Counted from the stretch's first letter, positions 52,917 to 61,723 are shown. The stretch: DNA of 64,000 nucleotides from Bradyrhizobium septentrionale (GCF_011516645.4 NZ_CP088285.1:9690501-9754500), one strand, 5' to 3'. Notes: a model not told the origin generated them from the sequence alone. Program-made: numbers and translations.

Positions 52917-54074
52917 TTACTTGCCCTTGCCCAGGATCTCACGAGCCATCACGATCTTCATGATCTCCGTGGACCCTTCCATCTGCTTGCACATGCGAAG
53001 TTGATTATAGAAGTCGCTGAACGGGTAGTCGTCGATCGCGAGGCCCCGTCCACCGAGGATCTGCATCGATCGATCCACGACACGCAATCCCGCGTCGATA
53101 CAGTAGCCTTTGACCATCGAAGCCGGAAGTCTCGCGGCCGAATAGCCTCCCCGGTCGACGAGCCAGGCTGCATAGTATGTGTTCCATCGGATCGATTCGA
53201 TGTCGTATTGCGAGTCGGTCAGCATCCACTGGATCGCCTGGTTGTCGCCCAGCTTCCCGCCGAAAACTTCGCGCGTCTGCGCCCACTCGACCGCGAGTTC
53301 CTGGCTCCGTTCAGCCATCCCCAGCGCGACGCCTCCCAACCGAAGTCTGAAGCGATTAAACTGATGCTGCGCAACCGCGAAGCCCGCACCTTCACCACCC
53401 AAAAGGTTTTCCGCCGGGACCACTACGTTTTCGAGCTTTACTTCCTCTTCGACGCCCCACTGCCGAGAGATTACGGGGATGTCGCGCACCTTCTCGAAGC
53501 CGGGTGTGTCGTTATCCACCAGAAAAATGCTGATGCCTCGGTGGCCCTTCTCAGGGTCGGTCACCGCGGCGACGGCTGTATACGAAGCCTCGTGATGTCC
53601 CGTCCTCCACATTTTTCTTCCGTTAATGACGTAGTGGTCCCCCTTCTTGACGGCGGTGGTTTTGATGCGAGCTAGATCGGATCCCGCTTGAGGCTCGGTG
53701 AAGCACATGGACCAACCGGTCCGGCCCTCTAGAACTGGGTACAGATACTTCTGTTTGATCTCTTCACTTGCATCGTAGAGCACCGGCCACGGCGCAAAGA
53801 TCGCGCCGGGCACGCGCCTCGGCGATCTCGAGAATTCGGTGAGAACGATTACGTCCTCCATTGCTCCGAGCCCTTGCCCGCCATACTTCTTCGGCACGAT
53901 CAGCTTCGTGAGCTCAAATTCGTGCAGCTTCTTCTTCAAATGCGCGGTGAGTTCCGGGCTGTACTCGGGCGCGGTTATCGGCCAGGAGCGATAATGAGGT
54001 AAAACCTCGGTGTTAATGAAAGTGCGTGCTCGCTGTTGGAGATCGAGTTGCTCCTTGGTGAGTTCAAAGTCCAC
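52917..54074 (-). CDS. Acyl-CoA dehydrogenase
   Basis: A 385-residue FAD enzyme. It shows CFTEPQAGSDLARIKTTAVK (flavin contact), GRKMWRTGHHEAS, YSAARLPASMVKGYCIDAGLRVVDRSMQILGGRGL and QMEGSTEIMKIVMAREILG, whose Glu holds the position of the catalytic base. It introduces a double bond next to the thioester of an acyl-CoA and passes electrons to ETF. The length is typical. Long-chain or branched substrate types share this motif set. It converges on the ligase/binding-protein genes. Confidence 0.92.
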   Translation of the reverse strand: MDFELTKEQLDLQQRARTFINTEVLPHYRSWPITAPEYSPELTAHLKKKLHEFELTKLIVPKKYGGQGLGAMEDVIVLTEFSRSPRRVPGAIFAPWPVLYDASEEIKQKYLYPVLEGRTGWSMCFTEPQAGSDLARIKTTAVKKGDHYVINGRKMWRTGHHEASYTAVAAVTDPEKGHRGISIFLVDNDTPGFEKVRDIPVISRQWGVEEEVKLENVVVPAENLLGGEGAGFAVAQHQFNRFRLRLGGVALGMAERSQELAVEWAQTREVFGGKLGDNQAIQWMLTDSQYDIESIRWNTYYAAWLVDRGGYSAARLPASMVKGYCIDAGLRVVDRSMQILGGRGLAIDDYPFSDFYNQLRMCKQMEGSTEIMKIVMAREILGKGK

Positions 54075-55093
54075 GGCATTTTCTCCTATCTAACGTGTAG
54101 ATTTACCGGGTCATCTCCCCACCAAGGCACGGCGGGTGAGACCATTCGGCCGAGACTTCCAGTCAGACGGACGCCGCCCGCCATGGCTCGGCCGGCAAGA
54201 TCACGGCAAAGCCGACGTGCGGCTCGCTCGCGTGTCTCCTTCGGTCAGCGGCTCAAATCTGCCGTGGACTCAGGGCGTGGGGTATGTCGCTGTCTTCCAA
54301 AAGACTTGACCAATTCTACCCGGTTTCGCCGTTCACAAATTCCCTCCGTTACTGCGGCTCTTCCAGCCCATTGCCTGCCGTAAGCAGTGTGAAGTTCGCC
54401 GTCATGACGGACCGAGCCGCCGACAAGTCCTCACGCAACTCCTACAAGGATGGGACGAAAGCCCAGTATTCGCAGTTTCTCGACCACATGGTGAGATCGC
54501 GCGCGGCGGCGAACGGCGCGTCGTCCGATCAGGAGGCCAAGGTTCTATCGCAGCCGTGATCGGAGCGAGATTGCTCGCTCAATCCGTCGGCGACGTGGAA
54601 TGGATCCGTTCGCTGAAGAGTGCCGTGAAGGCTGAGACCGCGCTAAGAGCAGCGTCGCTGGACTGAATGGCGACAACCGTCCGAAGCCAAGTTGATCGGG
54701 CTATGCCCAGCTGGCTCGGATCCGGAGGATCCGAGTAAACAGACAAAGGCCTTTCACTACGCCCCTGATCAGGCCTTCGGGGAGTTTTGTGGCTGCTGGG
54801 GTTGCGCGACCTTGCCTGGCACAGCACCTAGACAGCCAGACGGCGCTCCTCTTCAACCACCTCGGGATGATCACCGACCGAAGCCATCTTCAGGAAGCGG
54901 GCTAGCGCGGCGTTCCGCAAATCCCGATCCAATGCATACGCGGTTTGCTTGAACTCGATGCCGTCAAGGATCACGCGTCAACGATCCGTAAGGCCGAGCA
55001 TGTCTCGACACACTCCTCCCCGACACGAAGGAATACGCCATCGCCGCCGTGTGCCGCTGCGCTGGGGCGATGGTTCGACCTCAAAAACAAAAG
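54075..55093. other. Gene-poor stretch, one doubtful small frame
   Basis: Roughly 1 kb with no recognised gene. A 51-codon frame on the plus strand at 54404-54559 (MTDRAADKSSRNSYKDGTKA and so on) reads as a soluble, charged peptide, but it has no clear ribosome site and I know no family for it. A stretch near 54713-54788 with CGGATCCGGAGGATCCG and later GATCAGGCCTTCGGGGAGTTTTG may hold a hairpin. Confidence 0.4.
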
Positions 55094-55124
55094 CCCAACA
55101 ATCCATTGAGATTGCTGGGTTTTT
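55094..55124. terminator. Rho-independent terminator, bidirectional
   Basis: Stem CCCAACAATC / GATTGCTGGG with one mismatch and a six-base loop, followed by TTTTT on the plus strand and, on the minus strand, by TTTTGTTTTTGA. It stands directly behind the 3' end of the tRNA-like remnant, as terminators do behind real tRNA genes. Confidence 0.75.
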
Positions 55125-55135
55125 GATATCGATCT

Positions 55136-55190
55136 TGGTTGCGGGGACCGGGTTTGAACCTATGACCTTCGGGTACGAGCCTGGCGGGCG
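55136..55190 (-). pseudogene. Degenerate 3' half of an initiator-tRNA-like sequence
   Basis: On the minus strand, GAAGGTCATAGGTTCAAACC leads into GGTCCCCGCAACCA, the T-arm, acceptor 3' strand and CCA end of tRNA-fMet type. The anticodon region reads GGCTCGTACCC where an intact tRNA has GGGCTCATAACCC. Stem pairing is damaged and no 5' half is present. It is followed by a terminator. It may be a decayed copy or the scar of an attachment site, since integrative elements duplicate tRNA 3' ends. Confidence 0.55.
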
Positions 55191-55430
55191 AAAGAAGAAC
55201 GAGACTGCCCCTTGAGCTCAAACTGATAAGCTTTCTCTCATTTCCCTCTCAGTCGGCGAAGTGACTTCATCTGCAGTCCAAAGCCTATCAGTCGTAAACG
55301 GGTTGAATCTTCGATTTCGCTTTGAAATCTAGGTGGGGGGAATCCGGGGAAAGTGCAACCCGCCGATGCCGACAAGTCGGAAACAGTCCTGCAGAGCGCA
55401 AGCGCTCATGGCTGATCGGCTACACCTGGC

Positions 55431-55715
55431 CTAGCGAACCGGGGGCCGCTCCAAAATTTCTTCCATGCCTTCGTGCGGGCGCGGAATCACATGCGCCGAC
55501 ACGACTTGTCCGATTTGGTTTGCAGCCGCTGCACCCGCATCGACCGCCGCTTTCACGGCGCCGACGTCGCCCTGCACGATGATGGATATTAGGCCGCCTC
55601 CCGGCTGCTGCTTCGTGACCAGCTTGACGTTCGCCGCCTTCACCATCGCGTCAGCCGCTTGAACTGCAGCCACTAAACCCTTCGTCTCGACCAATCCGAG
55701 TGCCTGCAATGCCAT
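55431..55715 (-). CDS. Bacterial microcompartment shell protein (BMC-H, PduA/EutM type)
   Basis: A 94-residue single BMC-domain protein: [20 protein letters not shown], then [20 protein letters not shown], then [39 protein letters not shown]. It matches PduA/EutM along its full length. Such proteins form hexamers that tile microcompartment shells, with a central pore lined by the loop that here reads PGGG (PduA: IGSG). No other shell gene (BMC-P pentamer, BMC-T trimer) is visible in the window, so a whole shell would need genes elsewhere. It starts 3 bases after the dikinase-like gene and is the last gene of the cluster. Confidence 0.93.
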   Translation of the reverse strand: MALQALGLVETKGLVAAVQAADAMVKAANVKLVTKQQPGGGLISIIVQGDVGAVKAAVDAGAAAANQIGQVVSAHVIPRPHEGMEEILERPPVR

Positions 55716-55718
55716 GGC

Positions 55719-58202
55719 TTACTCCTTAAGCGAACGCCCGAGCAGGAAGCGAAGCTCGTCGCGCCGCCCTGTCGGAACAGAAAACCGTCGAAATCCGAGA
55801 CGATGAAGCTCGACTAGAAGCTCCGAGGGTACGGTGCTGCCCTCGATTCCCAATTGGGCGCCCTTCTCCGCGGCAGTGATTGCCGCCATCAGCAAATTGG
55901 TCGCGTAGGAGGGGAGCCTCCGGAATGGATTGGCTCGAACGAGATCTTCGCAGACGTATTGGTCGAGCACTTCCAGCGACTGCTGCACTTCTATGGGGAA
56001 GCCATATATTGTGCGCACGACATCTCCGATATCTACCCAAATCGGAGCAGCTGATCCGGCTATCTCGACGACGTCATCAAGAGCCATTACATTCTGGATC
56101 ATGGCTCCGGCGCCTAGACCCACCTGGCGAACCTCCCGCTGAAACGCGGCGAATTCGGACGAACTTGAGATGCCACCGATAAGGGCGGTAGCGTCCCGAT
56201 ATCGAGCGCTCTCTGCTGCGGCTGATATCCCCAGGAGGATTGCCCGAAGGTAGTTCAGCGACCCGAGAGGCAAGAAGAAGCTCGGCGGAAGTTCCTGCCA
56301 ATTCTCAATCAGGCGGCGGGCCCGATCCGAACTCACCCGCGGCAGCCGAAACTGGACCGAGCCACCCACAGACCCCAAGAATGCGGGAACACATGCTTCG
56401 CACACAATGGCGCGGATCTCGTCTGCGACGGCCCGCGATGTGGTGGGCAGCCCCGCGGCGGCTGTCAGTTCAACGAAACGGCCGACGCCGCCCTTCGCGA
56501 TGATGAGATCGGTGACGCTGACAACTCGGCCGGCGCTCGTCGCTTCGAGGAGCTCTTCGCTCGATTTCGGCGATATCCAGATCGCCGCCTCTGACCTGCG
56601 ATCCGCCCATTCCAGGATGTGTCTCAATGAAGGCAAGCCAGCGCCGGCAGGCTTGAGCTTGAGCGCCCCCGCGAAGATCTTTCCGCTTGCTCCATCCATC
56701 GAGATCTGGTCGCCCTCGCGGTAGGTCTTACCCGCGATTGAGAACGTCTTGCGGTTCAGGTCGATTTCGATTGCTTCGCAGCCCACGATGCAGGGCCTAT
56801 CGAGCGCCCGCGAGACAACAGCAGCGTGGCTGAGCGCTCCGCCCCGCGCGGTTATCACGCCATTAGCAGCAAGCATTCCACGGATGTCTTGCGGGCTAGT
56901 CGTCGGACGCAGCAGGATAACCGCCTCGCCAGAGAGGACGAGGTCCGCCGCCCGGTCGGCGTCGAGAACCGCGGCGCCATGGGCATGGCCTGGCGAGGAA
57001 CCGAGCCCTTGCACAAGCACGGGCGTTATCGCGAGTTCGGCCTCGTCGAATGACGGCCGCGAAACCTTTCTGACCTGCTCCGAACTGATCCGCCCCAACG
57101 CGGTCCGCTCATCTATGAGGCCTTCTCCGACCAGATCCTCGGCAATCTTGATAGCGGCGGCCGCGGTGCGTTTGGCCGGCCTCACCTGTAGGAAATATAG
57201 CTTCCCGGACTCAACGGTAAACTCGATATCCACTGCATCCGCGTAGAGCTCTTCCAAGGTTCGGCTATGCGTTTCGAACGCCTGGCGCAATAGTGGGTCA
57301 AGCGCATCAGGTTGAGACAAATCGATCGGCGTGTGCGTTCCGGAGACAAGGTCCTCTCCCTGCCGGCCGATCAGATACTCGCCGTATAACGCCTTGCGGC
57401 CATCGTTCGGATTGCGAGTGAAGGCCACGCCTGAACCCGACCTATCGTCCGCATTGCCGAAGACCATGGCTTGAATGGTGACCGCGGTCCCCAAGTCGTC
57501 TGAGATTCCATGATGTTTCCGGTACGCTTTCGCGCGTGCGCTGTCCCAAGATCGGAACACCGCTTCAATCGCCTTCTCGAGCTGCCAAAACGGATCGGCG
57601 CTCGCCACCTCTCCGGCAGCCTCGATGTGATCGAGAATCGCGCGCTCCGGATTCTGGAAGGCCGAAGCGGTGAGTTCCTTTCGCGCGATCGACTCCGCCT
57701 CCTTCACAGATTCGACCAGTTCGGAGAGATCGATCCCTAATACGATATCGGCAAACATGCGCCAAAAGCGCATCCACGTGTCGAGCGCAAAGTCGCTTCC
57801 GCCCGTCCCCTGCGCGAGCGAAAGCGCGGAGGCTGACGTTAGCCCCAGATTGAGGATCGTATCCATCATGCCGGGCATGCTAACGGGCGCGCCGGAGCGC
57901 ACCGAGACGAGAAGCGGGCGATCGTTGTCTGCAAACGATCGCCCTGACTGATGTTCGAGATTACGGATAGCGCCGTGGATCTCCGCGAGAAGGCCCTCGC
58001 CGAGCCCCGCGCGGCTGGCGCGAAATTGACGGAAGCCCTCGACACCGATCACGAATGCCGGCGGAATAGGAATTCCGGCTCGCGCCATCTTGGCAAGGCC
58101 GCTCGCCTTGCCGCCAAAACGCAGCGCGTCCTCAACGTCGCGGTCAGTCACTTCACGAACGAAAATGGTATCCATCGCATCAGCCATCACAAGCTTGTGC
58201 AT
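55719..58202 (-). CDS. Pyruvate-phosphate-dikinase-like protein with atypical C-terminal domain
   Basis: An 827-residue protein. The N-terminal ATP-grasp part follows PPDK: GGKASGLAKMARAGIPIPPAFVI, VSVRSGAPVSMPGMMDTILN (about 100-118), GSGVAFTRNPNDG (256-268), EYLIGRQGEDLVSGTHTPID. The swivel domain holds the phosphorylated His459 in TARGGALSHAAVVSRALDRP CIVG. The last 300 residues should be the PEP/pyruvate TIM barrel, but its signatures (the GLCRTEHM box and GxNDLTQ) are absent and little identity remains. So it probably transfers the phosphoryl group to something other than pyruvate, as phenylphosphate synthase and rifampin phosphotransferase do. The ATG directly abuts the upstream stop. 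Confidence 0.85.
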   Translation of the reverse strand: MHKLVMADAMDTIFVREVTDRDVEDALRFGGKASGLAKMARAGIPIPPAFVIGVEGFRQFRASRAGLGEGLLAEIHGAIRNLEHQSGRSFADNDRPLLVSVRSGAPVSMPGMMDTILNLGLTSASALSLAQGTGGSDFALDTWMRFWRMFADIVLGIDLSELVESVKEAESIARKELTASAFQNPERAILDHIEAAGEVASADPFWQLEKAIEAVFRSWDSARAKAYRKHHGISDDLGTAVTIQAMVFGNADDRSGSGVAFTRNPNDGRKALYGEYLIGRQGEDLVSGTHTPIDLSQPDALDPLLRQAFETHSRTLEELYADAVDIEFTVESGKLYFLQVRPAKRTAAAAIKIAEDLVGEGLIDERTALGRISSEQVRKVSRPSFDEAELAITPVLVQGLGSSPGHAHGAAVLDADRAADLVLSGEAVILLRPTTSPQDIRGMLAANGVITARGGALSHAAVVSRALDRPCIVGCEAIEIDLNRKTFSIAGKTYREGDQISMDGASGKIFAGALKLKPAGAGLPSLRHILEWADRRSEAAIWISPKSSEELLEATSAGRVVSVTDLIIAKGGVGRFVELTAAAGLPTTSRAVADEIRAIVCEACVPAFLGSVGGSVQFRLPRVSSDRARRLIENWQELPPSFFLPLGSLNYLRAILLGISAAAESARYRDATALIGGISSSSEFAAFQREVRQVGLGAGAMIQNVMALDDVVEIAGSAAPIWVDIGDVVRTIYGFPIEVQQSLEVLDQYVCEDLVRANPFRRLPSYATNLLMAAITAAEKGAQLGIEGSTVPSELLVELHRLGFRRFSVPTGRRDELRFLLGRSLKE

Positions 58203-58775
58203 TCACGTATCCCTCGGACGCCCGATGACTGAGAGAATGTCTTCGTGAAATTCGAACCAGATATTGTGGACCGAATCGATCGTCGGCTTGCACACGAAAT
58301 CCTTGTCGCCCTGGTCGATCCGCGCCACGCTAGCGTTGAAGCGGTCGGTGTACGTCTCATACCGAGAAATCAGCGGAGTAAGCTCTTGCAGATTCTTGGT
58401 CAGGCGCTCGACCGTCTTAATGAGGCGGGACTGCACTCGCGCGTCGCCATCTGCCGACTGCCACTCGCTGACCTGTTTGATGAACTGCTCGTTGATGATC
58501 TCGAAGCGATCGTACCATCCGAGCACGAGGTCATTGGAACGCAATGCTTCGTAGGCGCTCCGATAGTATTCTTGGACCGCGTTCGTCCCCTCAGGCAGGA
58601 GGAGATGCCTGCCTTCGGCAGCCATCACGAGGCCGCTCGCAACCGCTTCACCGAGCGCCACCTCGACCTGCTCTACATCAAGGCCAATGGCGCTCGCCAC
58701 TTCTTTCGCTGTCGCCATCTTCTTCAGATGGGCGCCATTGAGCACGAGAAACTCTTGTTCGCTCAACACTGTCAT
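58203..58775 (-). CDS. Unrecognised 190-residue protein with winged-helix-like start
   Basis: No firm family. Residues 5-65 (EQEFLVLNGAHLKKMATAKEVASAIGLDVEQVEVALGEAVASGLVMAAEGRHLLLPEG) have the pattern of a small winged helix. Similar segments accompany PPDK-like proteins in some actinobacteria (from memory, unverified). The rest is helical, with LIKTVERLTKNLQELTPLIS as a possible coiled coil. The gene abuts the dikinase-like gene (TGA then ATG), so a stable complex or subunit role is likely. It is not obviously a transcription factor, because no DNA-contacting basic wing stands out. Confidence 0.55.
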   Translation of the reverse strand: MTVLSEQEFLVLNGAHLKKMATAKEVASAIGLDVEQVEVALGEAVASGLVMAAEGRHLLLPEGTNAVQEYYRSAYEALRSNDLVLGWYDRFEIINEQFIKQVSEWQSADGDARVQSRLIKTVERLTKNLQELTPLISRYETYTDRFNASVARIDQGDKDFVCKPTIDSVHNIWFEFHEDILSVIGRPRDT

Positions 58776-58839
58776 CGTCCGTCCAATCGATGCCCGAACC
58801 GAGCGCGACGTAGAGCCGCGCCCGGTGCTCTCGTGAGCA

Positions 58840-60249
58840 CTATTTCCAGTAATACTTCGACCTGGTGAGGCTCACGTCGTCCGGGAAAGGAAGGTACCCC
58901 TCGCCCGAGAAGATCTTCTGCGGCACCGTCGCCTGCGCAAAACCCCGCTTGACGATGTCGTAGTAATAGTTCGATACGCGCTGGTCGATCTCCCAGAACT
59001 CATAGTCCTTGCATGCCTTCTCGTACGTGCCCGCCAGGCGCAGATGCGGCAGGATCATGTCGATATAGTACACGTACATGCCGTTCGTGATAAGCGTGCG
59101 CCGCGACATGCGAGAGAACTTCGTATAGAGCTTGAAGGTCGCCTGCTGGATTCCTTCGAGCCGCTTGTCGAGCTCCGAGATCTTGATCGGGTAGACCTCG
59201 CCCATCGGCGTGTTCCACTTCTCCCGCACGAAGACCGCCCCGCCGACGATATGTTCGATGTAGTTCTTCGGACGCGTAAACGTCGTTGAAATATCGTTCA
59301 CGCGGATCTCATCGAGAGCCATCTTTTCAGGGTCGATGACGAGACAGAGCGTGTAGCAATGCGGGACCTTCTCATGATCGCAGACATCGCTCCAGTCGTA
59401 GGCCTCCTCGTTGGTGAAACGGTCGCGGATGATCATGATCTTGCCGTCCGGCAGTTCGTACGGACCCGTATCACCCAACCCCAGGCGGCAATCGTAGTGG
59501 TCTAGAAACGAAAGCAGTTCGGCGGCGGCATTGAAGCGCACAAAGCTGTCGTGCTTCTCACTGCCCGGCTCGAAGTATTCGATTTGACCGGCAAGATTTT
59601 GGATGACGTCCTTTTCATGAATCCGGCAACGATAGCGATCTTGTGAATTGAGTATGTAGCCGTCCTGCCGTTTACCCCAGAGGATACGCTGCATGAATTT
59701 CAGGATTACGTTGCTTTCACGAACATAGTCTTGGGGCTGGATCGCTTCGAGCGCCAGCAGGCCGCATCGTCCCATGCCGAACCCCACGGCGCCGATACAC
59801 CAGTCATGAACGCAATTGATTTTGGTGCCGATTTCGCGGCGCGCCGTCGCACCAATATCAATTACACCCTGGGCGCCGACCTCATTGGTCGTCATCTCCA
59901 AAATCTCGGGCCAGCGAAGGAACTCCTGCATGAAGGCAAGGATTTCGTATTCCTGCCGCGGGATCATACCTGAAACACCTTCGGTCGCGCGCATGACAAG
60001 CACGTCCCAAATATTCCAGGCGAGATAGTTGTTCAGATCGTTCAGTTCGTTAACCGAGAACTGGTCGCGAAGTACGTCTTCCTTGGTGACCTTCTCCAAA
60101 ACCTTGCTTTTCGCACGCTGTCGCAAGACCTTGTCGCCCAGAATGCCATCTGGCACGGGATCCATGCCCTTGAAATTGCCCTGATACACGAGGTCCTGAA
60201 AGCGCAAGCCGTTATCGGCGTCCTTGTAGCGATCCTTATAGGTAGACAT
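58840..60249 (-). CDS. Unrecognised 469-residue conserved-looking protein
   Basis: I do not recognise the family. The protein is soluble and rich in aromatic and charged residues. It has a Cys/Gly segment CVHDWCIGAVGFGMGRCGLLALEA around 152-175, a DRYRCRIHEKDVIQNLAG stretch, YELPDGKIMIIRDRFTNEEAYDWSD in the middle and KDYEFWEIDQRVSNYYYDIVKRGFAQATVPQKI near the end. There is no signal peptide or membrane helix. Codon use and composition look like a genuine gene. GAGGAGGAAACAG precedes the ATG. Lying between the swivel-domain gene and the dikinase-like pair, it is a candidate for the substrate-binding or catalytic partner of the phosphotransfer proteins. Confidence 0.7.
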   Translation of the reverse strand: MSTYKDRYKDADNGLRFQDLVYQGNFKGMDPVPDGILGDKVLRQRAKSKVLEKVTKEDVLRDQFSVNELNDLNNYLAWNIWDVLVMRATEGVSGMIPRQEYEILAFMQEFLRWPEILEMTTNEVGAQGVIDIGATARREIGTKINCVHDWCIGAVGFGMGRCGLLALEAIQPQDYVRESNVILKFMQRILWGKRQDGYILNSQDRYRCRIHEKDVIQNLAGQIEYFEPGSEKHDSFVRFNAAAELLSFLDHYDCRLGLGDTGPYELPDGKIMIIRDRFTNEEAYDWSDVCDHEKVPHCYTLCLVIDPEKMALDEIRVNDISTTFTRPKNYIEHIVGGAVFVREKWNTPMGEVYPIKISELDKRLEGIQQATFKLYTKFSRMSRRTLITNGMYVYYIDMILPHLRLAGTYEKACKDYEFWEIDQRVSNYYYDIVKRGFAQATVPQKIFSGEGYLPFPDDVSLTRSKYYWK

Positions 60250-60284
60250 CTGTTTCCTCCTCGATTCAGATTTGCTTGAATAGA

Positions 60285-60701
60285 TCAGCTCAGGAGAGCG
60301 ACTCGACCTGTCTCCCTGTCCTCGCAGTGCAACTGCACCTTCTTCCCATCGAGGGCCTTAATCATCGCCGCGAAGTGGGCTTCGTTGTTTCCGCCCGTGA
60401 CGTACCGGGCATCGCTCTCGGTAAGGTACGCAGTCATGACGCACGGCATTTGGAATTCGCGGGAGAGAATGCCGAGGTGGGACTCCGGCGCACCGGACAT
60501 CGTAATCACGCCGATGGCACCCATGCTCAACGCCGGCGCAAGGAACGTTGTCGTGCCGCCCTGAACAAGGAGAATGTGCTCCTTCAGCTTCCCGCTCTGG
60601 ATCAGGGCGATGACGGACTTCGGGTCTGGCAGATACTTGACGATCCCCGACGGGCTCTTCTTGGTCTCGAAGCTATTGTATCCTTCCGCGACATAACTCA
60701 T
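60285..60701 (-). CDS. Stand-alone phosphohistidine swivel domain (PEP-synthase mobile domain)
   Basis: A 138-residue protein that is essentially one PEP-utilising mobile domain. VIALIQSGKLKEHILLVQGG TTTFLAPALSMGAIGVITMSGAPESHLGILSREFQMPCVM carries the His75 expected to be phosphorylated (GxxxSHxxIxxRE), and KVQLHCEDRETGRVALL closes the barrel. In dikinases this domain carries phosphate between ATP and substrate sites. As a free protein it recalls the split subunits of phenylphosphate synthase. With a second such domain inside the 827-residue partner, the cluster has two carrier histidines. GGAGGAG precedes the ATG. Confidence 0.85.
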   Translation of the reverse strand: MSYVAEGYNSFETKKSPSGIVKYLPDPKSVIALIQSGKLKEHILLVQGGTTTFLAPALSMGAIGVITMSGAPESHLGILSREFQMPCVMTAYLTESDARYVTGGNNEAHFAAMIKALDGKKVQLHCEDRETGRVALLS

Positions 60702-60742
60702 CTAGACTCCTCCCTGTGTGTTTGCGGTGGTTGGTAAATCGG

Positions 60743-61723
60743 TCAATGCAACGACGGCGGATCGCTGCTCTTCAAGCGACGAAGGCTCGCTAAAAGCACC
60801 TTGTCGACGCTGCCGGCGCCTCCGGCAGCAGCGTCCGCACCCCGGCTGGACCAGTCGAGCCCGCCGGTTGCTCTCTGTTCGAGTGCCGCGCTGGCGGCCA
60901 TCCTCCGACGCCGGCGAAGGCTTGCTGCGTCGGCCAGACCGCCATCCTGACAGCCGCACGCACAGCCCGAGACACAACCGGCGGAGATCGGCTCCTCGAT
61001 TGCGCAGGAGCTGATCGAGCAACTCGAGGCGTACCCGTTGGGAAGCAGCCGCGCCACGAGCTCCTGCGGCCAGACGGCAACGAATTCCGCACCAGCTGCA
61101 AGCAATTGCTGCTCGGTATGCATTCCCCAAGAAACGCCGATGGCTCGGACGCCGCACTCGACCGCGTGTTTGACGTCTCCTACCGTGTCAGTGATCAAAG
61201 CGATCTGATCGGCGCGCGGAGCGTCCGGCTCGTGACCTTCTTGATAGGCCGGCGAGCAGTTTCTGCTGACGAGGTATGATCGGTCCGAGAGAAAGCGCCG
61301 TACGCACGCGCGCTTGTCCTGCTCGACGTCACCGCCAAAGACATGAGAGAAGCAATTGGTAAGGCCTTCGCGCTCGAGTATGCGCCTGATGGTCGCGACC
61401 GAATTCGACGAGATGACCGCCAGCGAGCAGCTTCCCGCGAACGCCCGTACCACGTCAGCCATACCCGGGACGAAGTCCGGATTGTATTCATTCTGCAATA
61501 GATTGAGAAAGTGCTTGGCAGCCTCGTCGGCTTTGCGGGCGTCGCCGCAATGCTTCGACAAGCCGTGGAACATGTTGTCTTCGAGCAGGCGGAAGAACTC
61601 CGCCTGGCTGTTGATGCCAAGCCCCAGGGCAGCATTGGTCTTCGCAAAGACGCGCCATGACGCTTCCCGTGTTTGCACCAGGGTCCCATCAAGATCAAAG
61701 AGGATGGCACGCACGGGCTTCAT
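60743..61723 (-). CDS. HAD-family phosphatase with Cys-rich C-terminal tail
   Basis: A 326-residue protein. HAD core about 1-225: nucleophile AILFDLDGTLVQ, motif II LAVISSNSVATIRRILE, Lys in EQDKRACVRRFL, and motif IV ALITDTVGDVKHAVECGVRAIGVSWG, a phosphoglycolate-phosphatase-like set. A C-terminal extension of about 100 residues has seven Cys in CSISSCAIEEPISAGCVSGC ACGC (235-258), then an Arg-rich stretch. The tail could bind metal or dock to a partner. The start overlaps the upstream gene by 4 bases. It could remove the phosphate that the dikinase-like system installs. Confidence 0.78.
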   Translation of the reverse strand: MKPVRAILFDLDGTLVQTREASWRVFAKTNAALGLGINSQAEFFRLLEDNMFHGLSKHCGDARKADEAAKHFLNLLQNEYNPDFVPGMADVVRAFAGSCSLAVISSNSVATIRRILEREGLTNCFSHVFGGDVEQDKRACVRRFLSDRSYLVSRNCSPAYQEGHEPDAPRADQIALITDTVGDVKHAVECGVRAIGVSWGMHTEQQLLAAGAEFVAVWPQELVARLLPNGYASSCSISSCAIEEPISAGCVSGCACGCQDGGLADAASLRRRRRMAASAALEQRATGGLDWSSRGADAAAGGAGSVDKVLLASLRRLKSSDPPSLH

